64,000 nucleotides of DNA, taken from Ambrosia x helenae (taxonomy: Eukaryota; Streptophyta; Magnoliopsida; Asterales; Asteraceae). The translations under genes were made by a program, and so were the position numbers. The stretch is taken from NCBI GenBank assembly GCA_030844895.1, contig CM061231.1, forward strand, positions 85,966,706 to 86,030,705. The letters run 5' to 3'. Below, in pieces: positions 21,580 to 33,164 of the stretch. How positions within the stretch are numbered: position 1 is the stretch's first letter; the number at the start of each line of letters is the position of its first letter. The notes under the pieces are model-generated. The model was not told where the DNA came from and searched no databases. It was given only the letters and a program-made list of their open reading frames with translations.

Positions 21580-21725
21580 AAAGCCTATACATGGTTGCAG
21601 ATAATAATGTTATGGTCAGTGTTATGAGACTTATGGGTATGCTCCAGATGCACAAGTGAATATACCAACAACCACTGCAGGTGCACAGCCATAACGTCAA
21701 CCTCATCAACATCAGGTTTGACAAA
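21580..21725 (+). pseudogene. Possible Gln/Pro-rich exon fragment in Helitron
   Basis: One frame reads YETYGYAPDAQVNIPTTTAG, then QPHQHQ. It looks like low-complexity coding sequence, broken by a stop. No family recognised. Confidence 0.25.
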
Positions 21726-21807
21726 TTAACAATCATTTATATTTTTTTTATTAGGGTGAACGTCGAAACAATGTTGAAGTTGTTACTATGTTATCTAGAG
21801 TATGGGT

Positions 21808-21985
21808 AGGGGTGTTCAGAATTCGATTCGGATTCGAAAAATTCAAAATTTGACTTAGTTTGATTCGATTACCAAGAATTCGATTCGATTATTGAGAATT
21901 CGAATTCGAGTCCAGTAAATCGAATACGAATTGAATACGAATTTATGATTTGAAATTCGATTCAATATTCGAATAAAAACTGTAC
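21808..21985. repeat. AATTCGATTCG-type terminal repeat, partial MITE
   Basis: Begins TAGGGGTGTTCAGAATTCG and is filled with ATTCGA(A/T)TTCG variants, like the ends of GGGGTGTTCA hAT-type MITEs elsewhere in this window. I could not find the matching right end. Confidence 0.45.
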
Positions 21986-22383
21986 ATGTATAATTTTTTA
22001 AATATATATACACACATACACATTGTTATATACACATTGAAAAATAGAACTTCTAAATTTTGGTCAAACTCTAAGAACCCATAGTCTCTAAAACTTTTAT
22101 CATAACAATATTTTACATATTTACCTTATACATCGCAAAACTCTAACAAACCATACTCTCTACTATTTTCACTATTCCTGTGTTTGACATATTGCTGTTT
22201 ATCAATTTTGACATATTGAGTTGATCGATAGGAAAACGATTAGCAAACTCAACATTTCAAATCATGAGGAATCAACAGGTAGCATTCGAGTCGATTACAT
22301 GATTCTTGATTTTTATGGTGGTGTAGTGCAATTAATATTTTTAAAATTTTTATTGTTATTTATGCAAAAGAGAGATGATTGGG

Positions 22384-22717
22384 TCAAATGACAAGATTGT
22401 TGATCTTGATGTTGATTTCATGGACCCGCAGTTATGTGCGACGATGGCTTGTCACATTTATTAGCATCCTCAAGCGTCCGAGGTGAAGAAGAGGCTTGCG
22501 GTTGATTTCATGGAGAAGGTTCACAAAGACATCAATGCTAGCATACGTGTCATCCTGATCGACGGGCTTGTTGAGGTTGTTGAAGAGTATAGGTTCATGC
22601 CTGACACATTGTATTCGACCATCAACAACATTGACCAATATCTTTCTTGCAATTTAGTGGATCGCCAATGGCTGAAGTTGCTTGGCGTTGCCTGCAAGAT
22701 GGTAGCTGCTAAAGGCA
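22384..22717 (+). pseudogene. Captured A-type cyclin exon fragment
   Basis: The continuous frame reads NDKIVDLDVDFMDPQLCATM and then ASEVKKRLAVDFMEKVHKDI, INASIRVILIDGLVEVVEEY, PDTLYSTINNIDQYLS, DRQWLKLLGVACKMVAAKG. It matches the start of the cyclin box of plant A-type cyclins, where the family has ILIDWLVEVAEEY. One in-frame TAG replaces a lysine codon at about 22459-22461, and several conserved residues (the W of IDWLVEV, the R of DRYLS) have changed. The rest of the cyclin gene is absent, so it is cargo of the Helitron. Confidence 0.85.
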
Positions 22718-23784
22718 TTTTTCAAACTTCTTATGTTATTTGAATTATATGTATATTTTGTTTAAAAAACTGAAATAATATAATAAGAATTATGAGATTT
22801 GTGCACCCCAGGTGGAAGAAATCCGTTACATAGCACATACCACATACTTATTAGAGAGTTCTTTTGAGTGATAAGTTTGACTTGTGTAGGCATTGCAAAA
22901 GGAATCTCAGTTCTTAATTTTTTGAAGTTTGAACTGACAGCCCAAACTGTAGATGTTTCTTGAGAAGTTTTGTTTGTGCTGCTCATTCTGTAAACGAGGT
23001 ATAAATCTGATTTTTCTGTACTTTCAAATGGGTTAAATAAACTGGTCTGTTTCATTGAGTAAATGGGTCAGTCTATGTGTGTTATTTTTGTTTTATTGTT
23101 GTGGGTGAATAGTTTATAAAGGGATATTGAGAGCTATTTTTTGTTTATTTTATGCTCATCGTTTTATAATGTCCAGATGGGAGAATAACAGAGCGCATAC
23201 ATGGCTGGAATTTATAATATTTCATATTTTTTAGGCTGGGTTTGCTATGATAGGCTTTGGTTTTGCATATCATGGTCTAATTTAGTCAAACCGAAACATT
23301 TTATGACTATGCTTGCAATTGTTTATATCTTTGTGTTTATAGAAGCAATAATCCAGTATATATAGTATGAGAGTATATATAGTATGAGGTTCCTTTTAGT
23401 GTATAGATATCCTTAAAGCCATGTGAAAGTAGCTAAATATCGAAGTTATGCAAGGCAGCCAAGACTAAAGGTTAGAAAGCAGCTAAATATCCCAACAAGC
23501 CCAAGAGATGTTCAAGTGCTTTCTTATACATATTCTTTATCAATATTGTGCAAGCAGTAAGAACCAAGTATAGTTAGTGAGTCGTTAAACCACCGCCGCC
23601 ACCTCCATGTGTGTTGTCTCTTGCTAATGAATTGTTTCGAATGGATTTTGCATGAGATGCCCATGAGAAGGTCCAATTTGGTATTGTCTATTTGTAGTTT
23701 GAGGGTATTCTTACTCTCATTTCAACAATGGTAAATTGTGAAAAAAAATAAACACCCGCGGCAACGCGCGGGCATTCCCACTAG

Positions 23785-24010
23785 TATTATAAAGTATAAA
23801 AGGTGTCTAGAAAAGTCATTTAACATGTATTTTAAGATGTCATATGAAAAGTTTCTTGTTTCACACCCAAAATGTCATGAAAAGGTGTCTAGTTTTCTAT
23901 ATTATAAAGTATCAAAGGTGTCTAGAAAAGTCATTTAACATGTTTTTTAAGATGGCATATGAAAAGTTCCTTGTTTCACACCAAAAATGTCATGAAAATT
24001 CTTTTAATAC
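23785..24010. repeat. Tandem duplication of a Helitron-type 5' end, unit ~115 bp
   Basis: Two direct copies (about 23785-23895 and 23898-24008) share TATTATAAAGTAT, GGTGTCTAGAAAAGTCATTT, TTAAGATG and TGTTTCACACC. The second begins TCTATATTATAAAG, like the 5' ends of other Helitrons here. Overlapping ORFs across it reflect the duplication and not a gene. Confidence 0.75.
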
Positions 24011-25124
24011 TACCCCTATTTGTGAAACTAACTTGTACATTTTTATTATAACCCCCAATTTATAATTTTACATTAGTTAGTAAATTAGTAAAATGTTTAT
24101 TATGTATAATATGAGTTTAAGAAATTTAAAACGTTGTAAACACTTGTTAAAAATACTCATATTGTATGACTTTTTTTTTCTTTTAGTTAATTTTACACTA
24201 AAATACATTTTGGTTGACTTATAACTGTTTAGCCCCTTTCGTTTTACATTATATATCAAGCTTACTCACCCGACATGTTAAAGACAAAGTACGAATATAA
24301 CTATTTATACATTTTAAACTTTAGCCATTTACGATATTTTCTTTAATTTAAAATTAGTGGCCTAATCAATATTTCTATTCATAATTGTCAGATTTGATGT
24401 AGATGTAAATAAAAATTATTTTAATCAACACGTCTAACTCTAGGGTGGGTGTACAATAATCATCAAAACTGTATTCTTTAGTTTCAACCGCAGTCTAAGG
24501 TGGGTTGAAGAAACAAATAGCCTTACCTCCTATACAGGATGATATGACTATGATTCCACAAGAATGATCCTTCACTGGTAGCTTTACGGCACTAGAGTTC
24601 CTGAAAATAAGAGAATGCTTGGGTAGGGAGACGACTACATACGTAGCTGTTTGTAACAAAAACTGGGGTGAATGGGGATACTATCAATGATAGCTTTTAG
24701 GTTTAGCAAAAAGTGTCATCTCTATTAGAGATGTTCTCCCTTATATAGAGCTTGACATATGCCACCATCACCTAAAACCCTAATCATGATGGGCCAAGGC
24801 CCGATTAGGGTTGTCTCCACTACCTTATACTATATTAGTAAAGTAGTTAATAAGGGCGATAATTAAGAAAATCATGGAACGAATACCGCTTTTACCGTCC
24901 TGCGCGCGAAGTCGTCCATGATTATAGGAGAGTGGATGATGCTCTGTTGCATGCGTAGCTGGTTGATGATTGTGCAGTATCCCTGGTCTGCTCAAGTTAG
25001 GACTTGGTTTGGGTTGATCTAGGTAGTGGTTCAGTACCCAATCCCATCATAGGTAAACCAATAGAATTGAGTACCGCATTGTAAATTGTTACCGCGCGGC
25101 AGCAACGCGCGGGTTTCTAACTAG
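23896..25124 (+). mobile_element. Helitron-like element 2
   Basis: The 3' end is a GC-rich hairpin CCGCGC..GCGCGG (about 25092-25112), then TTTCTAACTAG and T; CTAG is at 25121-25124. A plausible 5' start is TCTATATTATAAAG at 23896. The interior (24010-25090) holds no recognisable gene. A stretch near 24660-25060 (TATATAGAGCTTGACATATG, then AAACCCTAATC) resembles LTR or 3'-flank sequence. Confidence 0.55.
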
Positions 25125-25156
25125 TTGTAATTTAAGAATATGGAAAAGTATAGAGA

Positions 25157-25640
25157 ATGTTAGTGCAAGTTTGTGATCGTTGCTAAGTAATTCAGGATAT
25201 AGGCGAACATGGACTAGTTAGGCAAACATGTCCAAAGGCGAGTATAGAGTAGGACGAACATGATACTTGGCGAACATGTGGTGACCCAGGCGAACATGTT
25301 ATAAGTTCGTTGGAGGCCCTGCCTAGACGAACATGTTTAGTCATAACCTATATATGTATGTTTAAGGTTTCTAGTAGAAGAGTTGCAACAGTTTTAGGAG
25401 GGAGAGATCGGATTAGGATCTTAGGCCAATCCCTAACCCGAGATTGAGCTCATCTCGGGTCAGCGGTCCATTCAATAATGTATGTATGTGTGTATGTATG
25501 AAGAATCTGTAACACCAAGTTCATCAATCAATAAAGAATGGTTCTATATATTACACGCATATTTTTTAGTTATTTAAGTTCATGTTTGACGTCTCAGAGA
25601 GATAATCAGGAGTGATTTGTATTGTAGTATTAGTCCACAG
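25157..25640 (+). repeat. LTR-like sequence with repeated GCGAACATG motif
   Basis: Begins TGTTAGTGCAAG; has six GGCGAACATG-type motifs between 25202 and 25337, a TATA-like CCTATATATG (about 25349) and AATAAAG (about 25530). The order promoter then polyadenylation signal is that of an LTR. No partner LTR is in the window, so a solo LTR is possible. Ends are uncertain. Confidence 0.4.
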
Positions 25641-26158
25641 ACGAATTCTTTAACATTTGTGTAAAGAACATTTTAATTTGTCGTTCATATTCCACTAAAA
25701 TATTAGTTTGACAGGCGAACCTTTTCAAAGAATGTTTCATAGTCGTTATATGCTCTTGATTTGTCATTACACTAATATTAGTTATGCCTTATGCATGTTA
25801 AATGCATTAAAGACAACTTTGCACCATTGATATTACATGTCTAAACCTATTGGTGTTGTATAAATCAATTTTAATTAGATCATTGATCATATCGATTTTG
25901 GTTGATTGATGATAATTTATTCGCTTCTCTTGTATTGAGATATTTATGAGGGAGTATGTTGACTTACATAATAGAAAAATGTTATATAATCTTGACATGA
26001 CATCTATGCATAATGATATAGAAAGCTTCATGTAACTTATAAATCGTATTAACATTTCTCATTAAATACATATTCAATAATAATGTTTTATTATCAGTTA
26101 ATGATTTTGATGCTTCGAATTCATAACCTAGACCTATACTACATTAAGGAGGAGGATG

Positions 26159-26617
26159 TGTAACTGCACAGAATGTGACTATCACCTTTGGATTGTCTAT
26201 ATAGCGTTATTTGGAAGATTTCATGATGATATATTACTTGTTCGACCTGTCGAGGGGTCGAAGGTAGCTTATATATGGTCGAAGGAAGCTTTTGTTGAAG
26301 ATCAGTTTGATTCGAGCTATTGTCTGGGTCGAAGATCTCATTCGACCTTATCGAGGGGTCGAATGTGCAGTAGTATAAATACTTTAATTTTGATGTGAGT
26401 TAGTAATCATTTTGAGCTTTTCTCCAGTTTGTGTGTGTGTGTGTGATTATCTGTATTAGGTCTAGGTTATTCATTTGTAATATCTTTGATTTGATCTAAT
26501 ACACGAGTAAAGTTATGGAACTTGCTCGGTGATTCGTTATCTGTTTTCATCGTGATCATTACTATTTATTTCTGAATCATTTTGCACAACCGGAGGGGAT
26601 TCCGCACCCTACGGTTG
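26159..26617 (+). repeat. 5' LTR of the pol-less element (3' end missing)
   Basis: Similar over its whole length to 30046-30506, including TCGACC(T) motifs, a TATA-like GTATAAATAC at about 26371-26380 and the CACAACCGGAGGGGATTCCG block near its end. A (GT)n stretch at about 26430-26444 is longer here than in the 3' LTR. Confidence 0.85.
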
Positions 26618-27235
26618 CAAACTGATCTGAATTGATGAAACCAGATTAAAATTCTGGTTTAAAAGTTCAAAACCCTAGAAATTTTGAAGCTTTTCATAAA
26701 AACATGGTTTTTGATTGAATTGGAGTTGAATTTGATGTTATTTTCAAAAATTCTTTCACAAGTGTTTGTCTAAATTCAATTCCGAGCAAAACCTATCAAA
26801 TTTCATTACATTTGGTGAAAATTTTGTCAAAAACAGATCTGATTCGTGTTCTTGAGGTTGAAGATGACGAACTGACCTGAAAAGGTCGAATGAGAACATC
26901 AAGAGGTCGAACCAAGAGTATTCTAGGTCGAACCAACTGATTTTAGGTCGAACCAGTGTGTTTTTTAGGTCAAACCAGATTTTTTAGTGTGAATTGTTTT
27001 TCATTCGACCTTACGGGAGGTCGAATGAAGATTTCATCAGGTCGAACCAAGTATCTAATTTTCAAAAAATTTCATTCTCGAGGTCGAACCAATTATGAGT
27101 TTCATTCGACCTTTTTGAAAAGTCGAATAAGACTGTATTTTTGTTGGTTCGAACCCACGTTATTTGGATAATATTTTTCAAATTTTAAGATGTAAGCTTG
27201 TTTTTGGAAAATTTCAAAATAATAATTGTTGAAAA

Positions 27236-30032
27236 ATGACAAATCCATGTTTTTATCTTGGGTCAAGAAGTGAAGATCAGATAAAAGCTGCAATACAACA
27301 AAAGCAAACATGGGAACAAGTCTTTGCATCTAAGATTCAACAATCTGTTACACGACCTATTGTTGATTATTGTGGAAACATAAGAGCTCCAGCTGTGCAA
27401 CCAACTGATAAAATGGTACAGGTTGACAAGTATGTTAACAGAGGAAGTGTTAAAAGTGATTTGTATATCTTGTCAAACAAATGGAAATGATGATTCAAGT
27501 GAATTGTCAAAGAGTGATTTGAGTTCTGATACGAATTCAAAACAGAGTGAATCAAGAGGAAGTGATACATCAAATGTTGATGTAAATTCTGAGAATGATT
27601 ATGAGAATGGTAATAGTACAAATACTGAGATTGATAGTTTGAATAAAGCTATTGAAGAACTAGAGAAAAGTCCTCCAGCAGTTGATGATCAAGATTTGGA
27701 TTTGACGATTGATAATCTTGATTTTGTTGGATCTCCTGTAGCTGGTGAAAAGATTAAGAAAGCCAGAAGCAAAACCATGGCGCTAAGAAAGAGAATCCAA
27801 AGAAAAAGAGAGACAGAGAAGTTGAACTATTAGTTGAAGGAAAGACAGTACCAGCGATTGGAAGCTCGAAAGCTACAACACCCGTGACATCCCCAATGGC
27901 AAAGAAGAAAAAGAAAGTTGTTCAGGAAGCTGCTGTGAATCCAGATCCTGAAAACTTTTATAGTACTTTGGAAAATGTGTTACAGCAATTCAAAAAGAAG
28001 ACAAAACCTGTTACACCACCTGTTGTTGAATCATCTACACCACAGGTTATGAAAGCCTTCAACAAGCAACAAGATGAAATAAAACAGATGAAGAAGGATG
28101 AACAAACTATGTTGGAGATTGTTCTATCATCCAAAGAAAATCAAGATGAGTTAGAAGAGAAGTTGAAAGAACTTCAGGAAGAAAATCAGATGTTGTTGGC
28201 TCGTGGTAAAAGAAATACGAGAAGAATCAAGTACTTACAGCTTGAAAACACGAAGCTTAAAACTAGAAGCAAAGAAATGAAGAAGATGATTGATGACTTG
28301 TATTCAAAAAGCACCTCAACTGAAGGGTAATGAAGAGGAAGAGGATAAAGAAGAAGAGAAGGTTGATTATGAACCTTCTGATGAAGAAGAAGATGATAAT
28401 GATGATTTTGATGATTCATCAGATGATGATGATGATGCTGGTGATAATAGTGGTGGAAAGAAAGATGATAAAGGTGATAATGATAAGAGTTTTTCTTCTT
28501 CTTCTTCTGATGATGATGATAATCAAGATGTTGATAAGTATAGATATCAGAAGAGAGAAAGAGATAAAGGAGACACAGGTGAGTCTAGTTCCAAAAAGAT
28601 ACCTGGTGAAAATGTTAATGATGATGATAGCATATACTGGATAGAGAAGATTAGAGCTTTGTCAGATGGAGATAAAAACTTGTATCGTCAAATGTTGAAG
28701 CAGAATGTTTGGACGATTGAACTAACTGGAAAGTTTCCAGAGATTTTTGAGTCTGATGATATGAAGTTTGAATTAGAATACAATGATCCTGATCTAGAGG
28801 ATGGAGAAGTATCTGCTGCAGTCCCTAAAGAGATTTTGGAAGGTTTGGCTAAGCATATAGGGAAGTCTCTAGAAGATATAATGAATAATAAAGAGATTCC
28901 TGATATTCCAGAGAAAGATGCAGGTAATCACTCTGATGATAGAGATACTCCTGTGTTTGAAGATATTGAGATAGAGGATATTACGAGTGAAGAATATCCG
29001 GAGTATTTCAGAGAGAAAGAGAAAGGTGTGATACCTGAGATTAATGAAGAAACACTCAATGAAGCTGAGAAACTTGCTGAGAAGAAGAGTAAGTAGATTA
29101 TTGATGAAGTGTTTGAGAATGATGCCAATCAGAAACCAAATGTTCAACAATCTGATGATTTGAAAGAATTGTTGAAAAGATTGAAAGAGAAAGAAGCTAA
29201 CCGACCAAATACAGAAGTACAAGGAGGTTTCTACAAATACCATAATGAACTGTTCAAAGGCAGAGCTTTGGGATGGAAATATCTCAGACAGTTACGTTGC
29301 ATTGGTGTGAAGTGGGAAAAGGGAATTATGTACTTTCACAGGTTCCATGATATTAAAACCTTGCCGTACTAGGCTGTAAGGGATATTTGTAGACACACGA
29401 TGAGCGGTGCCTCTGTGAACAATGATGTTGTTGGTTACTTTGCTGATAAAATGTCATGGGAGATCAGAACCAAGTGGAACTTATTCAGGCCTCAATATCT
29501 GACAAGGAAAGTTCACAAAGAGGTTGATCCTATTACTGGTCTGAACAAGGTGACTTTGAAATCCAAACCTCCAGTTGTGTTGAAACGGATTCCATTGATG
29601 CCTATTCAACAACATTTCAGCAAAGAGTTCGTTATTTGGTACTATGATTGGAGAACGGCTGAATCTATCATCTTGTTGAAGGATAAAAGAGATGAATTCA
29701 AGAAGATACATATTTTTGATCCAATGTGGCTCATCAATTGCTCGTATGAAGACATTATCATGCTTTATTACAATCCCATTTACTGTGAAGAAAAAGACAT
29801 GGAGCAAGTGATGAAGTATCATAAGGTTGTATGTTTTTGTTTTGCCTGGGATGTCAATGCGGGGTGTGATTTTGATAAAAAGCTGGGAAAGTATGTAAAA
29901 GTGCGTGAATTGAAGAAAAGTTCAACGAAACGTCATTTAGAACCGAAGATGAGCAAACAGCAGAAAAGTATTCTCCGAATCAAACTGTTGAACAAAACGC
30001 TTGATCAAGAAAGACTACAATCCAAGCAATAG
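27236..30032 (+). pseudogene. Long unknown ORF of the pol-less LTR element
   Basis: Reading-frame pieces at 27236-27490, 27423-27833, 27884-28330 and 28290-30032 join into what was once one protein of roughly 900 residues. Frame changes lie near 27460, 27840 and 28310, and in-frame stops at 29094-29096 and 29370-29372. Order of regions: N-terminal part (starts MTNPCFYLGSRSEDQIKAAI); Ser/Asp/Asn-rich part; Lys-rich part; a heptad coiled coil (about 28070-28300, KLKELQEENQMLLARGKRN); a highly acidic Asp/Glu/Ser stretch (28320-28540); and a C-terminal part likely to be folded (29109-30032, FDPMWLINCSYEDIIMLYYN). There is no CCHC knuckle, DSG, or YVDD motif. I do not recognise a family. It resembles the extra ORF carried after pol by some plant copia elements only in general build. 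Confidence 0.7.
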
Positions 30033-30045
30033 TCAAGGGGGAGTT

Positions 30046-30555
30046 TGTAAGTGCACGGAATGTGACTAACGCCTTTGGATTGTCTATATAGTGTTATTTG
30101 GAAGATTTCATGATGATATGTTACTTGTTCGACCTGCCGAGGGGTCGAAGGTATCTTATATATGGTCGAAGGAAGCTTTTGTTGAATATCAGTTTGATTC
30201 GAGCTATTGTCTGGGTCGAAGATCTCATTCGACCTTATCGGGGGGGTCGAATGTGCAGTAGTATAAATACTTTAAGTTTCATTTTGATGTGAGTTAGTAA
30301 TCATTTTGAGCTTTTCTCCAGTTTTTGTGTGTGTGATTCTCTGTATTAGGTCTAGGTTATTCATCTGTGATATCTTTGATTTGATCTAATACACGAGTAA
30401 GTTATGAAAATTGCTCGGTGATTCGTTATCTGTTTTCATCGCGATCATTACTATTTATTTCTGAATCATTTTGCACAACCGGAGGGGATTCCGCACCCTA
30501 CGGTTGGTATTCGTGAGAACACGGTTCGTGAGTACGATCCTAAAACGAATTATCA
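30046..30555 (+). repeat. 3' LTR of the pol-less element (full length)
   Basis: Starts TGTAAGTGCAC after a polypurine tract and ends at 30555, immediately followed by the target duplication GGATG. It carries the same TATA-like GTATAAATAC (about 30260). The last 49 bases include GTGAGAACACGGTTCGTGAG and are absent from the 5' LTR. Confidence 0.85.
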
Positions 30556-30941
30556 GGATGCATAGGAAAATATGTCCTAATTGTCTAAAGTTAAGATTGT
30601 ATACCAAGGGTTTCTTTACAATTTTCTAAAATTTACCACTTATCTTCCCTAAATTCCCCTAGAAGCATTTGATGGAAGGTAAATTGGACTTTTAGTCATA
30701 AATAGGAGGTTAAAGAGTGTTAAATTGGAGAATATGAGGAGAGATTATGAGGAGAGATGAAATTTCTTTCAATGGCGAAGTTGGTGAAATTTCTCATTTA
30801 ATAAAACGTACATATGTTTGTTTCCCTTGAATTGAAAGAGTGGGAGGTCATAAGCTTAAAGGGACCGTCCTCAACAATGATATGATTGCTAAAACCAGTT
30901 GCTCCTACCCTGCTATCGTGTTATAATGTGATTCATCTTCA

Positions 30942-31560
30942 ATGGCGAATTGCATCAACCCTTTCCATTTCCGGTGCCCCCTCTATATTCCACAATGCTC
31001 ATTCAGGAGGCGTAGTTTTGTATTATCAAGTTCGAGCCTTCCCTTCACGCACAAAGATAGTGTTTTCTTCTTAAAGCTCTCGAGATTTTGATCAATGGTA
31101 CTTTCAGCTAATTAATTTTTAGATACATTTCATTTTATTTACAATTCAATTTATTGAATTAACATATTGTTTATGAATAGGGGATGCACAAGGTTTAAGT
31201 GTGAAAAAAAGAATCAACGGTCGGTTTGTTTGAACAGAAATCTACAATCTGTGAGTTATTAGTTCTTTTTGTACCATATGGTTATATATTACATTAATAG
31301 TGAATCGTATGATGTAGTATTAGAGATGTAAAAATATGATGTTATAATTACTTATATAAATATATGTTCTATGCAGCATAATATGCTTCGACAAGAGAAT
31401 GAGAATTCCCTTGAGAAGGTAGGTTTGTAATCTATAGATTTACCCTCCATTCATAAACTGTTTTTCACATAATCTTGATATCCTTGGTTTTTGTAGTCTT
31501 TAATAACCAGACCATTGGTGCAGCTTAGGAATGATGAATAAAGTTGTTGATATGCAGAGA
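30942..31560 (+). pseudogene. Captured N-terminal gene fragment with presequence-like start
   Basis: An ATG at 30942 opens MANCINPFHFRCPLYIPQCS followed by an Arg/Ser-rich stretch (FRRRSFVLSSSSLPFTHKDS), which looks like an organelle transit peptide. Candidate short exons bounded by AG and GT follow at about 31181-31250, 31379-31418 and 31497-31545. I do not recognise the parent gene. Stops and the Helitron setting argue for a fragment. Confidence 0.4.
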
Positions 31561-32189
31561 AAACGCGGACGAATTACTTTGTAAGTTTTTAGTATTATCA
31601 CTTATCAAGGGTTTCTTTTTTTTTTCTTTTTTTTTTTGTGAATTTTGACATAATTTCTTAAAAGTTGTTTTAGGGTCAGATAATATTAGCAATTCTATTA
31701 AGCGGTTCCCTCAACTGTTGCCATTTGATTTACAAGTTGGTTTATGGAGCGAAAACTGTACAATTACTGCTCACAATCGTTCACTTGAACAAGATTTCTG
31801 ATGAAAGTAGTTATGTTTGTCAGTTTTGATTGATTCAAGTTTAAAGTTGTTAATAGCATGCTCTATTTTGCAACACATAAGCAACAGTGCAACACCAAAG
31901 ATAAGAATATATACCTTGAGATGGTCAAGCAAAATACACAACCAATCCATTTTGTCTCCGAGCATACAAATAGAAGTGAGTAATAATATCATTGCCATGT
32001 ATATATTTGATCTACAAATAAAAAAGTAACATAATAACATTTTAATATGTTTCATTAGTAACAGTCACATCTAAAAGTGTAGAGTAGATTGCAAATACAT
32101 GGCAAAAGGCGTTCTTTTGTTATGTACTTACTTTTTGTTACCCCCTCCCCTACCCCCACTCGGCGGAGAGCATATGCCCTCTTAGAAAA

Positions 32190-33164
32190 ATATGCCATCA
32201 GGAGCTCATATTGGCCTTGAGCCTAATACAGATAGATTCGTTGCTGTCATGGTATGTCCTATGTCCTAGATCCTTTTGCAACTAAGTATGTTGGGTTAAA
32301 AATATTGCAAAATAAATTGAACAAGTTAAATACGGTTGTTGTTCAAGTAGACATGCTATTCAACGGTCTAAATACTTTTGGAAGTGCATTCTTTTCTAAA
32401 TTCCAGTGTTCTCAAATGGCTCATCCTGTTAGTTATTATTCTTAAAGTATGCAAAAAATATTCCAGTTAATTTTTTTTAAGTTTCTTTAATACCAAATTA
32501 CCAATCATATCTTATGTTGTTTGACTAAAAAAGTTGTTGGAGCATATCACATTTATCGACACTCCTGGAGTTCTATCAGGAGAAAAACAAAGAACACAAA
32601 GAAGTTATGACTTCATAGGTGTCACATCTTGGTTTGCTGCAAAATGTGATCTAATTTTACTTTTCTTCGATCCTCATAAACTTGATATAAGTGATGAATT
32701 CAAACGTGTCATATCGTCTTTGAGAGGACATGATGATAAAATCCGTGTGGTCTTGAACAAGGTTGATTAAATTGATACTCAACAGGTAAGAATATAAATT
32801 GTCCCATGTGTTTATTCTAAGTTGGTCAGGAATCAATATTTTTTATTATTTAATTTTGTTTGTAACTCACGAGGGTGTATGAGCACTAATGTGGTCACTT
32901 GGTAAAGTTTTGAACACTCTAGAGGTTATGTGTGTTTACATCGGGTATGCTATGAATTATGATTGCCATCTTGTTGCAGTTGTGTAATGTTAATTTTTTT
33001 ATTTATAAACTCATGCGACAAAATTTTTAGGCCAGTTTGTTTAATGACAAACCCATAAACGCAGCTGATGATGGGCCACTCGGAGTTGAACTTTATTTGA
33101 GAAAGAGCAATATGACCTTCTAAGTGACTTAAAAGACATACCTAAAAAGGCTTGTGACTGCAGG
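32190..33164 (+). pseudogene. Captured EHD (dynamin-like, EH-domain) gene fragment
   Basis: Exon-like pieces: ~32190-32251 (PSGAHIGLEPNTDRFVAVM), ~32310-32428 (VVVQVDMLFNGLNTFG, FQCSQMAHP), 32534-32785 (LLEHITFIDTPGVLSGEKQR, DFIGVTSWFAAKCDLILLFF, RVISSLRGHDDKIRVVLNKV), ~32862-32943 (ALMWSLGKVLNTLEV) and 33031-33164 (SLFNDKPINAADDGPLG, frameshift, LSDLKDIPKKACDC). DTPG and NK.D are GTPase G3 and G4 motifs. EHD proteins are membrane-remodelling ATPases of endocytic recycling. A TAA interrupts VLNKVD-IDTQQ and frameshifts follow; the P-loop exon and EH domain are missing. The introns are retained, so this was captured at the DNA level. Confidence 0.85.

Larger units (their letters stand above)
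19349..23784 (+). mobile_element. Helitron-like insertion carrying CRM-domain and cyclin A exon fragments
   Basis: The 3' end is clear: CCCGCG GCAACG CGCGGG hairpin (23755-23772), ten bases, then CTAG at 23781-23784 followed by T. The proposed 5' end is TCTATAATCTATAATACATT at 19349 (or 19356), preceded by A. There is no terminal inverted repeat or target duplication, as expected for Helitrons. Inside lie unrelated gene fragments in one orientation, a hAT element (20560-20978) and an AATTCGATTCG-type repeat. No Rep/helicase is present, so it is non-autonomous. The 5' boundary is less certain than the 3' one. Confidence 0.7.
26159..30555 (+). mobile_element. Non-autonomous LTR retrotransposon without pol
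   Basis: A 4.4-kb element with LTRs beginning TGTAACTGCAC (26159) and TGTAAGTGCAC (30046). A purine tract AAGGGGGAG lies just before the 3' LTR. The 3' LTR ends ..AATTATCA at 30555 and the 5-bp duplication GGATG lies at 26154-26158 and 30556-30560. The 5' LTR matches only to about 26617; the last ~49 bp of the 3' LTR have no counterpart there, so the 5' LTR end or primer site has been rearranged. The interior encodes one long, now broken reading frame with no protease, integrase or reverse transcriptase motif. Confidence 0.85.

Noticed and set aside
23738..24065. Two overlapping ORFs with the shared phrase RCLEKSFNM
   Set aside because: They arise from a tandem DNA duplication at a Helitron 5' end and use different frames for the same repeat.
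28869..29243. Minus-strand Phe/Leu-rich ORF of 124 codons resembling a membrane protein
   Set aside because: It is the complement of the Glu/Lys-rich plus-strand frame of the pol-less LTR element, which yields hydrophobic residues by chance.
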